A DNA stretch of 64,000 bases from Fistularia commersonii (GCA_037954325.1 JBBMNZ010000030.1:11935001-11999000); one strand, 5' to 3'. Positions 12,172-24,402 are shown, counted from the first letter of the stretch. Notes: generated from the sequence alone by a model not told the origin. Translations and numbers: made by a program.

Positions 12172-12753
12172 TGGATGTTCTCAGTCATCCAGGGCATGGT
12201 GAGTTTGGTCAAAATCTTCTTATCGTGGCCACTGGACTTGAATTTCTTAACTAGAAGACGTTTCAGCCCTCATCCCAGAGGCTTCTTCAGTTCTAATGAC
12301 CTGTGGGGAGTTTTCCAATGTAATTGCCAGGGTTGTGTGCAGGTCTTGGTTATGATGGCTTGTTATGCAAATGGCAGAGTTGATGAGCAGAACTAGGGCT
12401 AATGCTATGCTAGTAGTGGTGTTGTTTGTTGGGGACAAATGAGCAGCTTTTGGGGATTACCTGGATTGGAATGTTAAAAGGTTGAGGCAAAGGAGTGAAA
12501 CCTGCTGGATCACATGGATTAAGGCTCAGGTGGAAGTTACTGGAAGCTGGTTCTGGTGGTGGAGCATTCCTGCTTGTTTTGAGGGTGCAGAAGGTCATGG
12601 TCCATCTTTTTGTTGATTCCAATACAGCGAACAACTGGGTTCACAAACTCAAACTCCCCACAGGTCATTGGAACTGAAGAAGCCTCTGGGATGAGGTTTG
12701 AAATGTCTTCAAGTGAAGAAATTCAAGTCCACTTGCCATAACAAGAAGATTTC
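12172..12753 (-). repeat. Inverted-arm repeat (IAR), copy 1
   Basis: The left arm (about 12208-12313) and the right arm (about 12653-12753) are inverted copies of the same segment of roughly 100 bp, containing AGAAGCCTCTGGGATGAGG on the plus strand of the right arm. They are separated by about 335 bp of body. Beyond the left arm the element continues to GTTCTCAGTCATCCAGGGCA, the reverse complement of the family's 3' terminal motif (CATGACCTGGATGACTGAGA in other copies). Read on the minus strand, the order is short inverted arm, body, 3' arm, the same order as the copy at 14055-14557. The frequent neighbourhood of such motifs with fish Penelope-like elements suggests a truncated member of that group, but this is uncertain. 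Confidence 0.65.
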
Positions 12754-12936
12754 AACTAGAATTTAGAGAAGCATTGATTTTAGAAGACATATCAGGGGTC
12801 TCATTACGACCGACACTGGTCCGAGCCAAGAGCTTAACTCTGGGGTGGTATTTTTGAACATTTTCTCAAAAGTATCCAAGCATACATACTCCTTTTACTT
12901 TGATGGATATTAGATATCTCCCCACCATCTGTCTGG

Positions 12937-13222
12937 GTCTTGTGGTGACTGGACTTGGATTTCTGCTCTTTGAGACGTTTCAGCCCTCATCCCTGAGGTT
13001 TCTTCAGACCCAATGACCTATGGGGAGTTTCCAAATATAGCTGCCAGGGTTTTGGGTGGGTCCAGGTTATAGTGGTTGGTTATGCAAATGGCAGAATTGA
13101 TGGGCAGGAACTACATCTATGGTGGGCTTCAGTTCTGAAAAAGCCTCTGGGATGAGGGCTGAAACGTCTTCAAGCGAAGAAATTCAAGTCCAGTTGTCAC
13201 GACAAGAAGATTTGGAAAACAG
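12937..13222 (-). repeat. Inverted-arm repeat (IAR), copy 2
   Basis: The left arm at about 12945-13018 reads TTTCAGCCCTCATCCCTGAG on the plus strand. The right arm at 13128-13222 reads AAGCCTCTGGGATGAGGGCT and continues with GAAACGTCTTCAAGCGAAG. The arms are inverted copies. The body between them is only about 110 bp and matches the 3' half of the body in copies 1 and 3 (TTATGCAAATGGCAGAATTG region). It lies about 180 bp downstream of copy 1. Confidence 0.65.
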
Positions 13223-13252
13223 TCATTATATCTGCCTGCACTTGGAGGAACA

Positions 13253-13362
13253 CTTCTTCTCATTTCAGCTTTTTCCGTCAGGGGTCGCCACAGCAAATCA
13301 ACTTTCTCCATCTAAACCTATTCTCTGTATCCTCCTCTCTCACACCAACTACCGACACTGCT
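13253..13362 (-). repeat. LINE-B (RTE-like) 3' end fragment
   Basis: CTTCTTCTCATTTCAGCTTT, then CAGGGGTCGCCACAGCAAAT and CCTCCTCTCTCACACCAACT, is the reverse complement of the LINE-B 3' end. It is a short, severely 5'-truncated copy, as is usual for target-primed LINE insertions. It lies 30 bp downstream of IAR copy 2. Confidence 0.65.
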
Positions 13363-14054
13363 TTACTCAAATTCAAAAGAAATACAATGCTTGGGTGCAG
13401 AGTAAGGCCAAAAAGGGACAAGTGTAGGGTTAGCGATCTTGCGTCCTGACGACAAGCCGACAGCCAGGATTGAGCTAAGACAGGCAGTCAGAACCAGCTC
13501 CCGGAGCACGCTTCAACGGCACAGCCAACAAAGTAATAATGAGCCTTCCATCGTGTGGCCACTCACAAAGAGGGGGAAATTCTTTTGCCATCGGGGGGCA
13601 GATCATGAAAGGGTCCTAGGGACTGGTGTTATTTGAACAACCAGCTGTGTCTTGTGCCTCACCGTAGAAGCTAGATGAGCTTCTTAGCACTCTTGCATTT
13701 TCCCCCACAGTGAGCGATTCGCAGGCTTGAAAAGATACCGCCATCTCAAAATAGACAAAGCCCACACCTTCAATTCACCTGATAGCAACAGTGGAGCTGA
13801 CAGGAGCAGAGCTGAGATGGAGAATACGGAAAGACGTTGATACGTGGGTACTCGGTGGGCAGACAAGACCCAAGCAGATGGTGGGGAGAGGTCCGATTTC
13901 CATCGAAGTAAAAGGAGTATATATCTTTGGATACTTTGAGAGAATGTCCAAAAATTCCACTTTAGCTTTATCTCTCGGACCACTGTCCCTGATATGTCTG
14001 CTATGGCTTTGAAAATTGGGAAAATCTGCCCATCTCTAAATTTTTGTTGACACA
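13363..14054. other. No gene recognised
   Basis: This is unique-looking sequence. A minus-strand open frame of 123 codons at 13684-14055 and a plus-strand one of 73 codons overlap in opposite directions, and neither has a recognisable motif. Confidence 0.35.
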
Positions 14055-14557
14055 AATTTCTTCAATTGAAGACATGTCAGCCCTCATCCCCTGATCCCGG
14101 TACGCTGTACTGGGATCAACAACAAGACGGAGCAGGAGCTTCTGCACCCTCCAAACAACCAGGAAAGAGCCACCAGCAGACTCAGCCCCCGGTAACTTCC
14201 ACCTTAGTCCTTAGTCCATGTGATCCAACAGGTTTCAACCCTTTGTCTAGCTTTATCTTTTCACTTTCCAATCCAGGTAATCCCCACAAGTTGCTCATTT
14301 GTCCCAAGTGAACGGCACCCCCATTAGCATAGCATTAGGCCTACTTTCTGTACATCACCTCTTCAATAACAAAGCACCATAACCCAGACCCGCCCACAAC
14401 TCTGGAAACTTCCCACAGGTCATTAGACCTGAAGAAGTCTCTGGGATGAGGGCTGAAACGTCTTCAAGTGAAGAAATTCAAGTCCAGTTGTCACAACGAG
14501 AAGAATTGGAGAAGAACTCACCATGACCTGGATGGTTGTGAACCTCCATAGACAATG
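14055..14557 (+). repeat. Inverted-arm repeat (IAR), copy 3
   Basis: A short inverted arm (14055-14090, TTTCTTCAATTGAAGACATG then TCAGCCCTCATCCC) is followed by a body and the full 3' arm at about 14420-14557 (GAAGTCTCTGGGATGAGGGC, later CACCATGACCTGGATGG). At the point where the inverted arm joins the body there is a near-perfect palindrome, 14093-14117, with 11-bp arms around GCT and one mismatch. The body matches the reverse complement of copy 1 along its length. Confidence 0.65.
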
Positions 14558-16336
14558 TATCTTAAGGCTCCCCTCACACTGAGAACGATGCTCGGAGGCC
14601 TGCTGAGGCCTGCAGTGGCTCCGTTGGTCACGTCAGCCCCATCTGCATCGGCAATTAGGAGCAGAAATGTGCCGAGGATCCTTCAGATCCAAATTCTTGT
14701 GTGGAGATAAAGTATTCAATGGCACCTTTGTCAGCGAGGTCGGCAGAGGTGGAATTTCAGTGCTGACCTTATCATCAATGGACAGCTGTGTCATGGGGAC
14801 AGAAAATATATCTGGTGATGCCGGGGTGCACACAGGCAATTTTTGATAAAAAAATAAAAAAAAGTCCAACATGGTTTTTTAATGTCCTTCCTTCCTGTAA
14901 AGTTGAACATATCGACAGTTTGGGTGGATTTTCTCCACTTAGACTTGCTCCGCTTGACTGATTCCCTCTTTTTCTGCTACCCCCATTTTTCGGAGACCGT
15001 GATAACATGATCCCCGGGCGGCTGCCTCCTTCATCTATGCGATAAGACCATTATCCCTCCAGAGCCCTCCCCAATTCTACTGATTGGTCGTTTTCCAACA
15101 CTTGTTCGTTTCATCACGTCAGAGGCCGTGCCGCTTGTGTCCAATTGAAGATGAGGCGTGGCGATGGCAACTATTTTCAAGGGGGATAAAACACAAACAA
15201 GTAAAGACGATAAGCGGTGTTCTTAAAAGCTGGGCAGTACAATTTCTTCCCTCTCTTGGGTGTGTGGTGACCATCCCCTTCTTTTCAAATCAACAGACAT
15301 GGGAACCCTCTGGAAAGAGGCCTTGAAGGTGTTGTTCCACTCTTCCAAGGAGCTCTTTAGATTGGTGCGATGAAGCTGAATATCTGAGACACCAGCAGCA
15401 TCTTCCTGTACATTGTCTCCTGTGTTCTGGACTAAATATATGGGATCTTGTGAATGATCTCACAGCGGATGAGGGAGTGGGTGGATTTGGCAAGTTACGC
15501 ATCTGCAGTTGCCCAAAGAGTAGTGGTCCAGCGCTGAAGAGAGGAAGTTTCCTGTCTCTCCTGTAATTAGGAGACATGATGGCCGGACAAATATCCTTGA
15601 TTGGGTCATAATCACAGTGTATTTGGCCCTTGGAGGGCAATCATCATCCCAACGCAGGGCAACGCTCCCACAAGACCTCAGAAGGAGGTCCTCTTGAAGC
15701 TTCTGCCCCTGTATTAAATCTCTCAAATGTTGCTATTGGGGGAATAGTTCCCTGTCAGTTGAATAATGTCTTGAGTCCATATAAAGCGTTTGATATCAGG
15801 TTTAAAAGGCCGATGGCGAAACATGGAGAATAGACTGTATGTCATATTAGTAAAAATACAAAATTCCTGTCTGGAATTCATCCAAAGCAAAAACAGCCAT
15901 GACGTAATCTGGCTTGTTTAAGTAATTATGATATTTGTAACTTCACCGAACCCCATTTGGATTTTGTCATAAAGGAGCTTATATGAAACACCTTGTTCTG
16001 AAACAACCACCAACTTCCGGAATCAATGTCATGTCAGGAAAAAAACATGAATTGACTCGTCAGTAAAAGGGTAATCGCACCAGAAAAAGGAGATGAAAAA
16101 GCATAGAGGTCTATTTGGATATCAAGTGCTGTCCCTTTATAACCAACAAAGACTTTAAGTTTCATGTTTGAAGGACATGAAACGGATGGATATCAATTGT
16201 ACATTGAAGAGAAGACAGTTTAACACCACGTACAGATTGTTGTTACGTCACAATCACAGCAAACCAACAGAATATCAACAATAAAACATCACTTTCTAAA
16301 CAGGTCTTGATGTTTTACAGGCAAATGACTTTGGTA
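14558..16336. other. No gene recognised
   Basis: A minus-strand open frame of 116 codons (15290-15640) and others of 77-88 codons overlap it in other phases. None shows a conserved motif. The sequence from 15840 to 16330 is AT-rich and looks unique. Confidence 0.4.
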
Positions 16337-16690
16337 CATCTTCTTCTCCTTTGAGCTGCTTCCTTGAGGGTCTCCACGGCCAATCACCTGCCTCCTTCTA
16401 ACTTGCTCCGCTCATACCAACTCACCTCTTCCCCACCATCCATAAACCCCCTCTCTTGACCTCCTGCCTGCCAGCTTCACCCTGATCTTCTCCATCCCTC
16501 CTCTGTCCATGTCCAAACCATCTCAAGAACATCTAACATGTTGTCCCTCTGATGGACTCCTTCCTGATCCTCTCCGTCCTCCATGTCTCCACTTGTGCTC
16601 CCCCCAGCTCTGCCTCCTCCTCAGTATCTCCAAAACAGACACTATGGCTGCTCTTCACCTCCATCTCCTCTGCCTTTCCTTCCATTCTGG
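16337..16690 (-). repeat. LINE-B (RTE-like) 3' end fragment
   Basis: It begins on the plus strand with CTTCTTCTCCTTTGAGCTGC and GAGGGTCTCCACGGCCAATC. It continues with CTTGACCTCCTGCCTGCCAG, CATGTCCAAACCATCTCAAG and ATCTAACATGTTGTCCCTCT, the reverse complement of the LINE-B C-terminal coding region and 3' end. It is one of the longer minus-strand copies, about 350 bp, and carries no intact frame. Confidence 0.75.
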
Positions 16691-16971
16691 CTCATACCAG
16701 AATGTAATCTTTGTTAATGGAATAATTTTGAAATAACAGGATGGTAACTACAGAATGCAGAGGGAACAAAGACATAAGAGTATTTTCATTCATTCACAAC
16801 TATTCACGCTCTCATCCACAACCCTGAAGTCGTCCAGTCAGACGCTTCTTCGGTCGATGGGAGGAAGAAGACCTGCAAAGGCCACACAGAGATCCTGGTT
16901 ACCATCTGGACTCTATGCAGGAGCATAAGTACAGCAGTACCATGCATACTAAACAATATAAATATGAGACA

Positions 16972-17523
16972 TACAGTTATTTCTGGACTGTAAGACGGTA
17001 CTTTTTTCTCACACTTTGAACATTGTGGCTTGAACAATGATGCGGCTTATTTATGGATTTTTTTAGGCTAACGAGCTTCACGCTGCCAAAATATTTAGCC
17101 TCGTCAAATCAGACCAATGAAATTACAATGAAATTATGTGGCTGTTCAGTTCTGACACCGAAGACTTTAAGACACTAATAGTGTGCAGGAGGAAGATGAA
17201 GGTAGCGATCAGCTGGAGTAGGACAAAGTGGGGATAAAAAAACGGATGGATGGATGGATGGATGGACTTTTCCTTGTCTCATTCACTATTCATCTTTTTC
17301 AGCATCCGTGTGGCAGGCACTGATCAGTACAAAGTACGTATTTGTGGATGTTATGGGTATGTATCAAATTAAAAGTAAAGAAATATTTCTCTGTAAATAT
17401 CTCATGTTACACCTGTGGCTTATAGACAAATGCGGCCTATATATGCACACATAGATTTATTTTGTTATTCTTAGCCGGTGTGGCTTGTATTCGTGTGCTC
17501 TCAATAGTCCGGAAATTTCAGTA
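16972..17523. mobile_element. pogo/Tigger-like nonautonomous DNA transposon (MITE)
   Basis: The left end reads TA then CAGTTATTTCTGGACTGTAAG without the last base; the right end, read on the minus strand, is TA then CTGAAATTTCCGGACTATTG. About 16 of the first 20 positions agree. The ends are flanked by TA on both sides, and a CAG-like terminus with a TA target fits the pogo/Tigger branch of Tc1/mariner elements. Subterminal text (ATGCGGCTTATTTATGG on the left, TGTGGCTTATAGACAAATGC and TGTGGCTTGTATTC on the right) is typical of a fish family built from such blocks. There is no transposase sequence. A short (GGAT)n run lies at 17244-17266. Confidence 0.65.
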
Positions 17524-19004
17524 GTGAGTGCATGAAATGCAGATTTAATTTAGTGTAATGGACACTCATACTGTAAACATATCCATGTCCTCTGCTTTAT
17601 GACGCAAACGTTAGATGGAAGACATTTGTCGCTGCTTTTATTTTGCTTCTGCTGCTTCACAATAAATATTACGGTAATCTTTACACCAAATATAATGTTT
17701 GTTTATTCTTTTATCTTTAGGAAGCAGCTGCTGCTCTACCGGAGACGAATGACCGATAATCATCCACTTTCCTCGGGTGGTACAAAATAAACAAAAAAAA
17801 CTGCATCCTCTCTCAGCCTTTCCTCCTCAGAAGCAGCCATCCGTTAATGGTGTCCAAATCCGAGCGCAATTTCCAAAGCCGTAAAGAATATCCAACACTC
17901 TTATCTTTTAAAGTTTCAGCACTCGTTCCTTTTATTAGTTTGTGGGCTCGGTGACAGAGAGTCTACATTTCAAAAGATCCCCGAGGATGATGTGAAAGAA
18001 GCAGAGGGCCTGGACTGAAACAAGGAGGATTATCAACAAAGGTCTTCCACCCTACGTCTGTCATGCAAATGTCTTCCTCAGAAGAGGATCTGAAGCTTGC
18101 ACCATCAGATATGAACTTCCAGTCCACCCTTATTTGGCCCCTCCTTTGCCCTTCAGCAAATCAACCTTGCATTGGATAGGGTGATGTGGTGATCTTCACC
18201 CTGACACAGATCCCCGTCCAACCTGGAGGATGTTGGATTAGGATTACTTTTCCATAGTGTCTGCTCTGGAGGTGCAAGCTGGAGCATACGAGTGTGGTCC
18301 CTTGCTTCACATCCCAGATTTTGGACCCCACCACAGTGTGGTGTCCACCACTGGCAGCTGGGACTGCAGGGCTATCAAGAACACCTTTGGGCACTTTTAC
18401 CCCAAGGGATTTTCCTGGACCTATCAGACTGCACAACGCACACACAAATTTGTACTTAATAGCTATATACTTGACTACAACCGCTGGAAATTTGTAAGAA
18501 AGGTTTGATCAAAATTGTTTATATGATCCTCCAGGTTGGAACACCAAATATAGCTGCCCCTACAACACAGAAGCTATGATACGAGTCACTCCCAGCAACA
18601 TATTCAACTGAGGTCTTGCAATGACATCCTAAAACAAGGGGTGACGCCATCACACCAGGTGCACAGGGGAACCAGGTTCACGCAGAAGACGGTCAGGCCG
18701 AAGAAGAAGAAGAAATAAGCTGCTTGAGCGTGATGCGCACAAAAAAAACGAAACAACCAAAAACATCTGCGCTATGAGCATGAAGTACAAGACAACCAAT
18801 TTGATGTCCACTAAGCATCTGGTTAATGGGGAGAAACCCAGTTTGCTTCTGGTGCCTGGATGGGTGAACGTTTAAACCTCAGCTAATTCACTCACATTAG
18901 GCGTCAAAGAAGTTCATCTTCTGAACTGGTGAGCGGCCATGAACTGGCACTACTTAACACAGAGGGATGACAGAAAGAAAAGAATCGACCAGGGCCGCAT
19001 ATAG
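17524..19004. other. No gene recognised
   Basis: The sequence is unique-looking. Overlapping open frames of 60-94 codons on both strands at 18160-18510 do not share features of a protein family. A short GAAGAA run lies at 18699-18714. Confidence 0.4.
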
Positions 19005-19220
19005 AGAGAGTGGTTGGAGGTTCTGCCTCCCAGCCAGAAGATCTGGTTGGATTCCCATAGTGCTCCTTCCTGGTTGGAGTCTCCATGTTCTCTCTGTGTC
19101 TGCGTGGGGTTCCTCAGGAATCTCCAGGTTCATCTCACAATCCAAACACATGCAGGAGGTTCAGCTGGCACCCAATGTTATATCTGGGACTAGACAAAAT
19201 GAATGAATGAATGAGGCCAG
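19005..19220 (+). repeat. tRNA-derived SINE copy with short (GAAT)n tail
   Basis: The block order matches the reference SINE at 2594-2924: a degraded head (GAGAGTGGTTGGAGGTTCTG), GGTTGGATTCCC as the B-box region, then TCTCCATGTTCTCTCTGTGT, TCACAATCCAAACACATGCA and GGAGGTTCAGCTGG. It ends with AATGAATGAATGAATGAGG. The copy lacks most of the body between the CATGCAGG block and the tail. Confidence 0.65.
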
Positions 19221-20285
19221 GGGGATTTTCCGTGGAAGCTGTGGGTCCACAAACATCCAGAAACACACTTAACTGCGTTCTTAAAGGTGAGTCTTCTAAC
19301 TCCACCTTAAAGAATGGACACTGATGAAATCACTCCACAATTATTCACATTGTCCTTGAATCAAGGAGCACCTCTTCATCTAATCAACCCTGTGTTTCTA
19401 TAAATTCCAGGAATTAGCCAGCGCTAATTGCCACCCTAATGCTTTGTTTGATGAACAACAATTCCCGGCCGCACGCATTTAAGGTGAAGAGACTCGGCAG
19501 AGACCCGCCAATTGAGAGCTCCTTTGTGCTTTAATTTGGGTATTGTTGTGGGAGAGAGGAAGCCTCCCCATGGACCTCTCTGTCAGTGCCGGCAAGCGCT
19601 CTCTCCGACCAGCCACAAAATACAGCAACAGCTTGTAGGTAATTGATCAGCCAAGTGAACTGTAAAATATTCATTTTCTCCTTCAACAGCCAGATAAATC
19701 TCTCGGGAGGCTTTGGGAGGACGACGGTGGAAATATTGCTTATGCACCAGGAGGAAGGGGCTGCAGCGGCTTGATGGTGAGGGGCAGATAAAAGGGGGGA
19801 GTGTGCTGTGTTTGGCTCACAGCCACCAAGGCAATTCCCTCCTTGGCTTTAGACCAAGAAGTCACATCCAGCCTTACAGCCCCTGGATTTCACGCTGTAG
19901 GGCTGGTGGTGGAGGACGGAGGATGAGGGGGGGCTGGGACGCTCTACATCCATGGCTGAAAGGCTAAAGAGCTGATCCTGCCCATGTCCACTCGGCATAT
20001 ACGTGGGCAAGTGTGTTATTGATTCTTAAGTTGGGAAAATTGCTATCTCCCGACTGTGCCCTTTATTTGTCAATGGGATTCATTAGGGAAGCGGTGGGCG
20101 AAAGCGGCGTGATGCCGGCCTCATCGTGGCATGAAGCCTTTTCAGCGATTCATCCGGATGCGTTCATTTCCAATCTTTGTTCGCCGTGTGCGCTGATGGC
20201 GGCAGCAACATAAATGTGGGCCTGTTTTATATTATATATTCTGATAGCTAACTGACTGCCCATCTGAAGGAAATTTGACCTTCAG

Positions 20286-20286
<1 letters not shown>
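19221..20286. other. No gene recognised; candidate conserved noncoding block
   Basis: No repeat or coding motif is seen. The part at about 19430-19760 and 20010-20215 has balanced composition and motifs such as GCTAATTGCC and TTTAATTTGGG. Regulatory conserved elements in fish often look like this, but the claim needs alignment with other fish genomes. Confidence 0.4.
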
Positions 20287-20338
<52 letters not shown>

Positions 20339-20356
20339 CGCACACGCACACACACA
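20287..20356. repeat. (CA)n microsatellite
   Basis: There are 25 uninterrupted CA units at 20287-20336, followed by an imperfect CGCACACGCACACACACA part to 20356. Confidence 0.97.
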
Positions 20357-20452
20357 AGCATTAGATCTTCCTGTTGTATCATTTGTTTGGTATAAAGGCA
20401 GGCTACACCAAAAGGCATATATATAAATCTACCAGTATATATGTGTATAATC

Positions 20453-20604
20453 AAATAAAGAAGGCTTGCATTTAACACCATTTAATTCAAATTTGTAAAA
20501 AAATTGCTAGTCCTTTTTTTAATTAAAAAAATCAATTATAAATATGTAAAATAAAGAGGACTTGCATGAAACAGCATTTTATTTAAATGTGTAATTTTTT
20601 TTTG
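20453..20604. repeat. Two-copy tandem repeat, period about 97 bp, AT-rich
   Basis: AATAAAGAAGGCTTGCATTT with its continuation to about 20504, and AATAAAGAGGACTTGCATGA with its continuation to about 20604, are diverged copies in the same orientation. Between them lies AT-rich sequence that may be the rest of unit 1. Confidence 0.6.
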
Positions 20605-21609
20605 ACGCACATTGTTGGTCCAGTGATTTGGTGACAGAGGCAAAAGGAAAACACACCAAGCTATAAATCATTTTAAAAAGCCAGAGCTATTCATTGTATT
20701 TCGGAGAACTTATGGCCGTGTTATTTTTATCGAGGTGCTGATGCGAGTGGCGCGGCATTCAGCAGTTCAGTAGGAGTCAAAATGCCCCGCTTGGTCAACC
20801 AGGTCCGGGGGAAGAAGCGAAGACAGCCGATGCAATTTAAGCTGGCGACACATTTACGTGATTCCATTACATGCTTTCACAGATCTGCCAATACATACAG
20901 ATCAATTTTTCATATTAAATAAGGTTCTGAGGGAAAATAAGCAGGTGTGGTGTGTATGTCACTTCAGCCAAATAAAACTAAACCAGTAACCTCCATTCTG
21001 ATGCCACTTACCTGAACTACAAAATGATGTACCTTTGTTAGTGCAACATGCCCAGGCTCAATCTGGCTGAAATACAGGATTGGGGATGGAAAAGAAAATG
21101 TAAAAACAGCCCCTCCATTCACAACAGGGCACCTGGACTACAACTAAAAAGGACTCATTCATTCATTAATGGTCGCAGAGTCAACAGGGGTTCGATATAA
21201 CCCCTTGGAGACTGAAGCTGGAAATCCAAATTATTGGACAGCTTTGCTATAAATCAGTCAGAAAATGTATTTGGGTGTTGCACTGACTGCAGTCACAGGA
21301 CGCCTTCCTTAGAATAAGAAAAAAGAAATACCCTTGGATGCCACCGAACAACGGCCTTGTTGCCGTGTGACTGCGTTTCTCCTTTTAATCAATGGCGAGG
21401 AATCTTCATGCGACCCCTCCATCGAGCGGCCCACGCCGGCCACGCTGCAAAAAAAGAGAGATTACATGCTACGCTGGGCTCCCGGTGTAATCCTTCCATG
21501 AATAAAGCCCTTTTCCACCACCGTTTTATTTTACACCAAATATATATTTAAAGATCAGTAATAAATAAATAAATTATGAAAAGGTTGTCTGTGTTCTCTA
21601 GTTGAAGTA

Positions 21610-21612
<3 letters not shown>
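20605..21612. other. No gene recognised
   Basis: The sequence is unique-looking, with no repeat or coding signature. Confidence 0.4.

Positions 21613-21661
<49 letters not shown>
21613..21661. repeat. (TG)n microsatellite
   Basis: About 24 uninterrupted TG units are present. The flank downstream to about 21800 is an A-rich, AT-microsatellite-like stretch with runs at 21769-21798. Confidence 0.97.
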
Positions 21662-21663
<2 letters not shown>

Positions 21664-21967
21664 TACGGAAGGATTGCTTTAATAAATAAAAATAAAAAAT
21701 AGAAAATATAAAGTGTAAAAAAAGCAAAAGTAAAAAGTAAAGTAAAGTAAAAAAAACAACAAAAAAAACCATATATATATTTATGTATATATATATTGTT
21801 ATTTTGTATATACGCTCCCGTGACTATCAGCACAGTTTAATTTGCCATATTCATGAAGCGTCTGCAAGATATGGCATTCAATTATGTAGCGGTGTGAAGT
21901 GTCCACAACATTTAGCAGTAATCATTCTGCACATCGCCCTGAATTTCAGCAACCCTTTAATCTCCTC

Positions 21968-22029
21968 ACACACATACCGACACCGACACCGACACACACA
22001 CCCACACACACACACACACACCCACACAC
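21968..22029. repeat. Imperfect (CA)n / (CACCGA)n microsatellite
   Basis: A short run of ACACCGAC-like hexamers is followed by CA units with CCC interruptions. Confidence 0.9.
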
Positions 22030-22163
22030 ATGCCATTGCCATGTCCAAAGTCAGAGCTTTGGGTCACAATTATACTATAGTATAAGCAGGCCAACATTAG
22101 CTCAAGAGTGCTGTATAGGCCTAGCATACACACAAAAGGTCAGGGGATGACTCATAATTTGCG

Positions 22164-22440
22164 GTGTTATTGTTATTATTATTACTTTCATTATTATTAT
22201 TATTAATAGTAGTAGTAGTAGTAGTAGTAGTAATAATATTAAGAATAATTGTGGTAGAAGTAGTCATGGTAATAGAAATAGTATCCCAGGTTTTGGGGAT
22301 GTTGTTGGGTGCTGGGGCCAATTCCATCCTGACTATTACTATTATTTTTATCATTATAGTCAGTAGTTGTAGTTGTATTTGTAGTTGTGGAAGCAGTAGT
22401 AATCCAGGTGGTGGGATGTGTTTGGGTGCTAGGGCCAATT
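22164..22440. repeat. Trinucleotide-rich (TTA)n/(TAG)n region with a two-copy minisatellite
   Basis: (TTA)n at about 22164-22206 and (TAG)n at 22207-22232 are followed by two diverged copies of a block. The block reads GGGTGCTGGGGCCAATTCC near 22307-22325 and GGGTGCTAGGGCCAATTGG near 22424-22442. The copies are separated by another (TTA)/(GTA)-rich stretch, and the period is about 117 bp. Confidence 0.75.
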
Positions 22441-22442
22441 GG

Positions 22443-24402
22443 ATATATTTTGCCGTTCACTTGGCCACAGCTCCCGCAGGCTGATTGTATGGGAGCAGGG
22501 AAGGGGCTTCTGGAGGGCTGTGGAGGTCCTCCCACTTCAAAACGCCCTGTAACGAGTGGCACAGCGGCCCCTGGGGCCGCGAGGCATGACCACATCTACA
22601 GGAACACTGTCTTATACTGCAGTAAGATGGGAAATCAAATCATCCATGACCAAGTGGTAAGACTCCCCCTGTCTTTGAACACAACAGCGGTCTTTGAGGA
22701 GCCATCCGGAAAACCATTTCACAGCCATAAACCCAACTAACAGATTTTGGAAATGGGGTTGCGCCTTTGTCAGCAAAGATGTTATGGATATTGAGATCTT
22801 AAATATCTCTTTTCTCTAACTCAAATCACTGATATAACAACCCAGATGGCCCAAACAAAGATGAATTATTTAGTTTTGTATCCAAAATATACGCTGACCA
22901 TATAACCCAGATCAGACACCAGGATACACACCTGAAGGTACACCATGAATGTAGATGCTGGTTTTCTGCAGGGGATTGTCTTCAGCGATGTCTAAAAGAG
23001 TCCTGATTCAATGGTTTTAATTTGGTGTTTGAATCCCCTCAAGGAGGGACTGCAGTTTGCCACAATTGGTCAACCAAAGGGTATTGAGTGATGTCAGTAC
23101 CAACAATGGCTAACCAGTGACTATACCGCAGTGGGGAGTATCATCTTTTGGCATTGATATACTGTAGTTTGATGGCTATTTTTTAGATTTCTAAGGTAAA
23201 ATGCTAGTTTGATGTCAACTCTGCTGCCACATGGTTTGAGAAGAACATGTGGAGATCCCAGAGAGCCAAAGAATGCAACATCAGCCCTTCTCAAGCATGA
23301 CTGGCACAACTTGTAGGAGTTGATCCACGAGACTGTTAGTCCATCATGAAAACTTTTTATTTCTGGCTACATGGCTCCACTGGAAAAGATGAGCCATCTG
23401 ATTTTGCTATTTGAAGCAGATATTTCACTACTTTGGATCCCGGTGAAAGTACGACTCCTGCTGCCCACGTCTGCCGTTATCTCTCTGCTCACAACCGATG
23501 TGCGCCTTGTGATAAACTCGAGTACCGGCTGTATGGAGGCGGCTCTCCACCGAGTTACACCATGACCTCTGTTCAAGGAACAAAGAGAAGGAGAGACTCC
23601 ACTTCCTTCCTCTTTCCCATCAACTTTCATGTCTGAATCCCTGGAGTTCCCCCAGGGTGTTGTTTTAATGCCAAATAACGGGAAAAGAAAACAGTAATGT
23701 AGAATGAACAGCTTAGATGTTGACAGGGATTTGCAGCCTTCATCAAAGCTTACAATACGGTGCGTTTGATTTTCATTTTTTTTTACTTTTCAGGAGAAAG
23801 GGAGCAGGAAAGAGAAGGAATATAATTAACCCCCTCCCCAACCAGTGAGGGAGTTTTTAGCACAAGCTCCTGTTCTGCTTTCCAAAGGGTGTTGTGCGGA
23901 GATGTCATAGTCCGTCAAGCAGAAAGCCGGGGCCGTGTTTTAAACTAAACTTCCAATTTTCTTCCTCTATCTTTCTTCATTCCCACTGAAGCTGGAAATT
24001 GAGTATGGCACACTTATGTGGAAAGCAAGCAAAGGAAATAAAAAAAAGAGGCAAGTCTCATCTTTTGCAATCCAACAAGTTATTTATTCAATTTACATTC
24101 CCTTCTTGTGATTGGGCAGCAACTGTTTGATTCCCCATTTCTAAACTTTCAAACATCACAGAGAGAATAGGCAAAGTCAGACAAAGGTTCATATTCATTT
24201 TGGAAAGGGGATATTCTTGTATGACATCAAAAAGGCAAAGCTAAAAGGTCATCTGCGCTGGGCTGCAGCTGCTGCATACTATGTGGGTGGACAAAGGTGT
24301 CCCCATCTGTCCCCGGATTCGTCCAAACGGGACGAACAGTCCTTCCAGCGTGTTCTGCATGGATGCTCACAGAACTCCACGTGTTGTCCACAGCTCTTTC
24401 AA
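22443..24402. other. No gene recognised
   Basis: Open frames of up to 117 codons (22387-22740 plus) overlap the microsatellite region and have no motif. The rest is unique-looking sequence. Confidence 0.4.
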
